From Liolophura sinensis (taxonomy: Eukaryota > Mollusca > Polyplacophora > Chitonida > Chitonidae), in the NCBI RefSeq assembly GCF_032854445.1, contig NC_088304.1, positions 28,095,732 through 28,159,731 on the forward strand: a stretch of 64,000 nt of DNA. Direction: 5' to 3'. This document shows, in pieces, positions 57,775-64,000 of this stretch (within the stretch, counting starts at the first letter, position 1; each line of letters starts with the position of its first letter). Position numbers and translations under genes: made by a program. A model generated the notes under the pieces. It did no database searches and was not told the DNA's origin. It worked only from the letters and a program-made list of their open reading frames with translations.

Positions 57775-58964
57775 TCTGTAATCCCTCGTCGCCCCCTGGT
57801 GTTTGAATCAGAAATTATTGACAATTATTGACAGCCTACGTTAAGTGTCATTATTGTACATTAGGTGTCATTAATAATTAAGTAAGTCTGTAGGTGTAGT
57901 ATTAATGGAGGTATTGGCCAGGCTGCTATTCAGACTGCTATTCACCGAAGCGCCCCCTGGTGTGTGGAGCAGGAAATTTTTGCATAACGTGATAGTCCGC
58001 ATTAGGTGTCAATATTGTACCAAATATGATGTCTGTAAGTGCAGTATTAATGGAGATATGGGCCAGACTGCTATTCAGATAGCTATTCAGAGAAGTGCCC
58101 CCTTATGTCAGAATAGTGAATCATTGGCATCATGTGATAGTCCGCATTAAGTGTCATTATTGTACAAAGTATGATGTTTGTGGGTGCAGTATTTATGGAG
58201 ATATGGGCCAGACTGCTATTCAGACTGCTATCCAAGAAGCGCGCCTGGCTTCAGCATCGGGAATTTTATACATTGCGTGATCGCCCGCATTAAGTGTCAT
58301 TACTGTAGAAAGTATGGTGTCTGTAGGAGTAGTAGTTATGAAGATATGGGCTAGACATTCACAGAAGCGCCCCCTGGTGCCAGAATCAGGAATTTTTGGC
58401 ATGACGTGATATTCCGCATTTGGTGTCATGAATGTGCCAGGGGGCCTCCCTGGCTCAGTCGGTTAGCGCGCTAGCTCAGCGTAATGACCCAGGAGCTTCA
58501 CACCAATACGGTCGCTGTGAGTTCAAGTTCAGCTCAGGCTGGCTTCCTCTCCGGCCGTAAGTGGGAAGGTCTGGCAGCAACCTGCGGATGGTCGTGGGTT
58601 TCCCCCGGGCTCTGCCCGGTTTCCACCCACCATAATTCTGGCCGCTGTCGTATAAGTGAAATATTCTTGAGCTCGGCGTAAAACACCAATCAAATCAATA
58701 AATAACTAAATAATGAATGTGCCAAGTATGATGTCTGTAGATGCAGTATTTATGGAAGTGTGGGCCAGACTGTTATTTAGACTGCTAATTACAGAAACAC
58801 CCCCCTTTTATCAGAATCAGGAATTTTTGGCTTGACGTGATAGCCCACAGTCAGTGTCCTTATTGTACCAAATATGATGTCTGTAGGTGTAGTATTAATG
58901 GAGATATAGGCGAATATAGAATTTATAGAAATAAGGGCTTATCACCGTTGAATAGCTAACTGCT
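57775..58964 (+). repeat. 145-bp tandem array, left (plus orientation), split by a SINE
   Basis: Unit runs gcgccccctggtgtcagaat, tttggcatgacgtgatagtc, cgcattaagtgtcattattg, gatgtctgtaggtgcagtat, ggagatatgggccagactgc; about seven units. The inner end reads ataagggcttatcaccgttg then aatagctaactgct. A SINE interrupts it at 58440-58712. Confidence 0.92.
58440..58712 (+). mobile_element. SINE family 1, full length, with 12-base target-site duplication
   Basis: The best reference copy. 5' head ggggcctccctggctcagtc then ggttagcgcgctagc (A box), gtgagttcaagttc (B box, near 58515), centre cagcaacctgcggatggtcg, and tail ttcttgagctcggcgtaaaa ending in aataaataactaaata. The 12-mer atgaatgtgcca flanks it at 58428 and 58713. 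The head identifies a tRNA-derived, RNA polymerase III-transcribed SINE. Confidence 0.95.
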
Positions 58965-59872
58965 AAAAAAGTTCTTTCCCGTCTGTCGACTGAATATTTC
59001 TGAATAGCATTCATTAGTGCCTAACGACCGCTAAACATGAATAATTTTAAGCTTCACTCCCTAAAAGTAAACTTCGGTTCAGCAATTTTGTCTTGTTTAA
59101 CAATTATTGTGAGTTTGCTGTCACATAGTCATCTCTGTATCTATCCATCCACCAAAAATTAAAACTCTGTGTGGAAAACTGTTGGAGCTATAGCCCGGAC
59201 ACAAAATCATATCAAAAAACAAAATCTTTTTCAGTCGCGACACATCATCATCAGACGGACAAATCGCTATAGCATAACACTCTCCGCCAAATAGCGGGGC
59301 GTATAAAATATTTTTTACTTCGGTAGTCAAATCCAAACACATTTGTATAATTATGTAACATATACACCCCACGATTCTTGATTATATATAATCTGTAAAT
59401 TAGGAAAAACCGACCTTTGTAAAAGAATGTAAATGTCTTTGTGTCGAACTTTCCCAGAGTTCACCCTCCCCGACCTGAGCAGCAGATATGGCAAGAAAGA
59501 CCATCCGTACCTTCGCCTGGGGAGCTATATAACTCTCTTGGTCATATTGTCTCTTTGTTTGTGTTAAATACCACACAGAGAAAATCTAGTGTATCCATGA
59601 CTTTGTTCAGAATTTTAATTATCCTCTCTAAATTGAACTTGGCAGGTACATAAAAATAGGCACATGGTAATGACATTGATGGATCATTCATAAACTATGT
59701 AACTATTGTTTAAGCACCTAGAGCAGGATTATTGGAACAGCCAGAGCAGGATTGTTGAAACAGCTGGAGCAGGATTGTTGAAACAGCCAGAGCAGGATTG
59801 TTGGAACAGCTACAGCTGAATTTTTGAACCATTGACAGTTGAATTTTAATTCAGCAGTACCTAAATTGGAGG

Positions 59873-59937
59873 AATGAATGAGTGATTATGGCTTAATGCC
59901 ATATCGGCAATATTTCAGCCATATCGTGATGAACCTG
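59873..59937 (+). repeat. Repeat family 3 fragment in block X copy 2
   Basis: aatgagtgattatggcttaa, tgccatatcggcaatatttc, agccatatcgtgatga. Confidence 0.65.
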
Positions 59938-60544
59938 AAATGAAGCAGGGGACTCATTTACACATGGGACAGTTTTCTTAATCGCGACAGTCTACACGAA
60001 CGAACCTATATCAGCGAGGGCACGTCAAGTTTTACATGTTTTGAAACATTTATGTATTTACACTTTTGAAAATGTCTAGCTTTGTGTACAAGTAGTGCGC
60101 CTCCACATAAACTTCGAACAACATTCGACATTGCATATATTGACAAACTTTAATTTGCTCTAACAATGTTATATAAAGTATATAATAAATAGCAAAATTG
60201 TAAATGAAATAAATATATCAGCATACCTCAAATTTTTTGATAGCCTGTCCAGTAATATTACCCGAGAAGAAAGAAATTTCCTGCTAAAGTCAATCATAGG
60301 GTTGTTGAGTGCTTGCCATATTAATTTTGGGTCAAACACTTTCTTTAGTCACTTTCTCTGCCAGTATCCAGTATTGAGAAGAATAATGTCACATTTCCGA
60401 TATGTCCATGCTAAAATACGCAGATTTACCCCACGAAATTAAGCAAATGATGACATACTAACAAAGAGGGATGTGACTATTATAGCATTCTAACCTGATT
60501 ACGGTGAACTGATTTCATCCTTTATGCCACAATGCATTCTACAG

Positions 60545-60646
60545 AATGGGAACACAGCTTTGCTCCTGGCTAGACAGTCCAACGTGGTGGAAGAAATTGT
60601 TCCTTTTCTGTTAGAACAGGGCGCCAATATCAACGCACAAAACTCG
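60545..60646 (+). CDS. Ankyrin exon 2, duplicate (copy B), GC donor
   Basis: 102 bases, open in phase 0, encoding NGNTALLLARQSNVVEEIVP then FLLEQGANINAQNS. The acceptor (cattctacag) is intact, but the donor reads tcg/gcaggt where copy A has gtaggt. GC donors can work, though rarely; a GT four bases on would break the frame. Six of 102 bases differ from copy A. Possibly a decaying exon. Confidence 0.55.
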
Positions 60647-61301
60647 GCAGGTTAGATCCTGATTGGATGTATTTGAACTGCAGCCGTATATACTACTGTT
60701 TAATCAAATTATTTATTCCATATATATAATTACAGCATACATCCAGTATAATTCGGATTTTAAGGTGGAGCCTATGGGATAATTCAGGTACAACAAAATG
60801 TCTCTGTGTACAACTGTCTGGTTGTTACTGTAGGTAAGAATTTTGAATTTTAAAAAAAAATGAAACTTCCGCCTTTGATAAAACTAAATAACCTCTATGG
60901 AAAAGTGTTTTAGTGTAATTTAAGGCAGATATTTTTTTCTTATTTTCCTGTTAAAATTCCCATTAGGCTCCGCACTAAAAATGCGCCTAGTGTATGAAAG
61001 AGAAAATATGTCCATAGGAACCAATACCCTATATTAACAAATGTTAGGCTAGATCAAACCTTTTACTCTTACATTCTTCATAATAATACACCACTTCCAG
61101 ACTCTTTGTTTTTTCATCATTTTTAGGTTAAAACTTGGCCTCTTATACCGTAAGCGCAAATCTGATGTGTTTTTGGTGAATAGTTCTTTGTTTTTACATT
61201 TGAAAGAAGCTTCCTGCGTCGCTGTAGAATTGATGATTTTAAAATGGTAACAAAATTTGCAAAATAATTATAATGTGGCCCCATCACGATTTCTTATGAG
61301 C

Positions 61302-62008
61302 CTCGAAAGTTAATGATCTAAGGTGTGCATGGAAGTAAGATACATGAAACGGAGGATAATCATCAAATTGTCATGGTCTTTGCGATGCGTTCTTTTTCTT
61401 TATCGATAATCAGGCTAAAAGTTAGCGTTTATCATTAGTTCTATTGTATTTTGGATTTTCATAACTGCATTGACCGTTGGATGTCAAAAATCAGAGATGT
61501 ACACTTCGGAGGATACTCGCGTCGATCCGCGACACAACACTCGATCTTGTGTGACGTCATTTTAAACTATGGGGCTTGTCTCATACCATTTGTCAATTAA
61601 ATTCTAACACAGACGACAACATAGTCATGCGAATAAATAAGCAGACATAATAAATATTAACTCGGGGAAAATTACACAACCTTCATGGCCATTTCGCTTA
61701 AGTCTTTTGACCACTGTCTACAACTCCCCGAGGGTGTTTTGGAAAGGACTATGCACTCTCAAAGAAAGGGAGTGGAGCATGATGCTACCAAATCGGTTTG
61801 TCTTAACGTTTTTCTCCCATTTTAATTAGCCTTTCTATATAACGTAATAGCTAAAACACCAGAAAAATTCGAAGTCATCATTTTCTTCCAGATTTGACAA
61901 TAGTGCGTTATAGAATTCGACAGATAATGCAAGGTGGAAATATTTTGCCCTTTCCATCGCTTATTCTATTATGGTTATCAACCACAGTAGATAGTACGTC
62001 AGTGACGT
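61302..62008. other. Unique sequence inside the inverted structure
   Basis: No repeat or gene recognised. Confidence 0.4.
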
Positions 62009-63715
62009 AGCAGTTAGCTATTCAACGGGGATAAGTCCTTATTTCTATAAATTATATATTTTGCTATACTTCAATTAATACTGCACCTACAGACATCGTA
62101 CTTAGTGGATTAATGACACTTAATGCGGGCTATCACGTCATGCCATTGATTCCCGATTCTGACGCCAGGGAACGCTTCTGTGAATAGCAGTCTGAATAGC
62201 AGTCTGGCCCATATCTCCATGAAAACTGCACCTACAGACATCATACTTTGTCCATTAATGACACCTTATGCCGGCTATCACGTGATTTTAATGATTCCCG
62301 ATTCTGACATAAGGGGGCGCCTCTGTGAATAGCAGTCTGAATAGCAGTCTGGCCCATATCTCCATAAATACTGCACCTACAGACATCACATTTAGTACAA
62401 TAATGACACCTAATGAGGGCTATCACGTCATGCCAATGATTCCCGGTTCTGACACCAGGCAGCGCTTCTGTGAATAGCAGTCTAGCCCATATCTCCATAA
62501 ATGATGCATTTGCAGACATCATACTTGGTGCATTAATGACACTTAATGCGGGCTATCATGCGATGCAAATGATTTCCTATCGTGACACCAGGGAGTTCTT
62601 CTGTGAACAGCAGTCTGAATAGGAGTCTGGCACATATCTCTATTATTACTGCATTTGCAGACATCATATTTTGTACAATTGTAACACCTAATGTGGGCCA
62701 TCATGCGATGCCAATGATTTCCGATCCTGACACCAGGGAGTGCTTCTGTAAAGACTGTCCGAATAGCAGTCTGGCACATATCTCCCATAAATACTATACC
62801 AACAGACATCACACTTGGCACATTTATAACACAAAATGCAGGCTATCACGCGACACCAATGATTCCCGATTCTGAAACCAGGGGGCGCTTTTGCAAATAG
62901 CAGTCGGAATCTGAACTGCGGATCGCAGTTAGCAGTAAGCTATTCAACAGAGACAAGTTCTTATTTCTATAAATTTTGTACTCGGCTATATCTATGTGCC
63001 ATGTGGCTATCATGTCATGTGTATAATTCCCGATTCTGACACTATGGGGCGCTTCTGTGAATAGCTGTTTGAATAGCAGTCTGGCCCTCATCTCCAAATA
63101 TATTGCACCTACAGACATTATACTTGGTATAATAATAACACCTAATGCGGGCTATTACGTAATATTAATTATTTACAATTCTGACGCCAGGGGGGTCAGT
63201 GCTTCTGTGATTAGCACTCTGAATAGCAGCCTGGTCCACATCTCGATTAATACTACACCTACAAACATCATACTTGGTGTGTTAATGACACATAATGCGG
63301 ACTACCACGTGATGTACTAAATTATTGATTCTGACGCCAGGAGGCGCTTTTGTGAATAGCAGTCTGAATAGCAGTCTGTCCCATATCTCCATTAATAATG
63401 CACATATAGACATCATACTTGGTACTTTAATGATACTTTATGCAGGCTAACTAGAAATGCCAGTAATTTACGATTATGACACCAGGGGCAGCTTTTGTGA
63501 AGCAGTCTGAATAGCAGTCTGGCCCCTGTGTCTATTAATACAGCGCCTACAGACATCATACTTGGTACATGAATGACACATAATGTGAACAATGAAGTCA
63601 TACATATAATTCCCGATTCAGACACCCAGAAGCACTTCTGTGAATAGCAGTTTGAATAGCACTCTGGCCCATATCTCCATTAATGCTGCACCTACAGATA
63701 TCATACAAGGTAATA
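62009..63715 (-). repeat. 145-bp tandem array, right (minus orientation)
   Basis: About 11 units of the reverse complement of the left array: ggcgcttctgtgaatagcag, tctggcccatatctccatta, tgcacctacagacatcatac, taatgcgggctatcacgtca. The inner edge agcagttagctattcaacgg is the exact inverse of the left array's inner edge. A second, internal copy of the edge lies at 62930-62990. Confidence 0.92.
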
Positions 63716-64000
63716 TTTTTTATATAAATTGATAAAGTAGTGGTTTGTCCCTTTTGAATTGGTTGCAAATTTGAAACTAGTAAGCAATTTTATTAAAAAG
63801 TTTGCATAACAATTTAGTGTGATTTCAGATGGTATCGTGCGTTAAAACATTTGACACTGTTTTTATGGGCTGGAAAAGAGATCTTTGTGTATTAAGCATG
63901 AGATATCTACGTCTATTGAGAAAGGTGATAACTCCTGTTAAGAGGTAATAGTTGTGTAAGCAATTCAGCGTGATGCCACCTTACCACAGACTGGTAAAGG
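63716..64000. other. Window end, no gene recognised
   Basis: A stretch gtcccttttgaattggttgc resembles catgtccttttcgaattggt near 56988, outside the left array in the same orientation. Confidence 0.4.

Larger units (their letters stand above)
59122..61301 (+). repeat. Duplicated block X, copy 2 (contains ankyrin exon 2B)
   Basis: Matches 48231-50707 except for a deletion of about 325 bases near 60260 and scattered differences. The left edge falls in a 170-bp tandem unit, as in copy 1. Confidence 0.92.
58965..62008. other. Interior between the inverted arrays
   Basis: 3.04 kb: short unique text, block X copy 2 (59122-61301), then 700 bases of unique sequence with no gene seen. Confidence 0.7.

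Overview
The window looks like nuclear DNA of a lophotrochozoan animal, most likely a mollusc and perhaps a bivalve. It is AT-rich, has GT-AG introns of up to about 4 kb, and is crowded with short interspersed repeats whose tails (tttgattggtgttttacgcc; ggggtttaacgtcgta) I associate from memory with molluscan genomes. Most long open frames are translations of tandem repeats. I reconstructed only two cellular genes with confidence, both by matching intron phases by eye.

Layout. 1-1.8 kb: 3' end of a Ty3/gypsy-type LTR retrotransposon, with reverse transcriptase and RNase H followed directly by a polypurine tract and about a 1-kb LTR, and no integrase in between. 5.2-5.3 kb: an orphan PAN/apple-like terminal exon. 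5.5-15.6 kb: a complete seven-exon gene for a secreted protein (signal peptide, six-cysteine C-type lectin domain, short linker exons, C-terminal PAN/apple-like domain; 312 residues, every intron in phase 1). 16.5-17.8 kb: a decayed LINE. 17.36-24.18 kb: a large inverted duplication that includes the LINE end; its arms differ by private SINE insertions and by a 19-bp minisatellite expanded in one arm only. 25.2 kb: one candidate exon. 26.4-26.9 kb: an antisense LINE 5' fragment with a 2A-like NPGP motif. 27.5-35.1 kb: a cluster of unrelated minisatellites (51, 58, 40, 32 and 40 bp units, one with 342-bp higher-order units). 38.5-39.0 kb: a decayed tyrosine-recombinase gene.

45.9-61.3 kb is an ankyrin-repeat locus. 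Exons 1-5 (45856-54531) can encode a 189-residue ankyrin protein, all introns in phase 0. Two blocks, each carrying one ankyrin exon and flanking intron, have been copied downstream on the same strand but in reversed order. The second copied block lies between two arrays of a 145-bp repeat in opposite orientation (57.8-59.0 and 62.0-63.7 kb), giving a structure like a foldback element. Remaining sequence is introns and spacer with SINEs, a dispersed repeat and microsatellites. No rRNA, functional tRNA or CRISPR array was seen.
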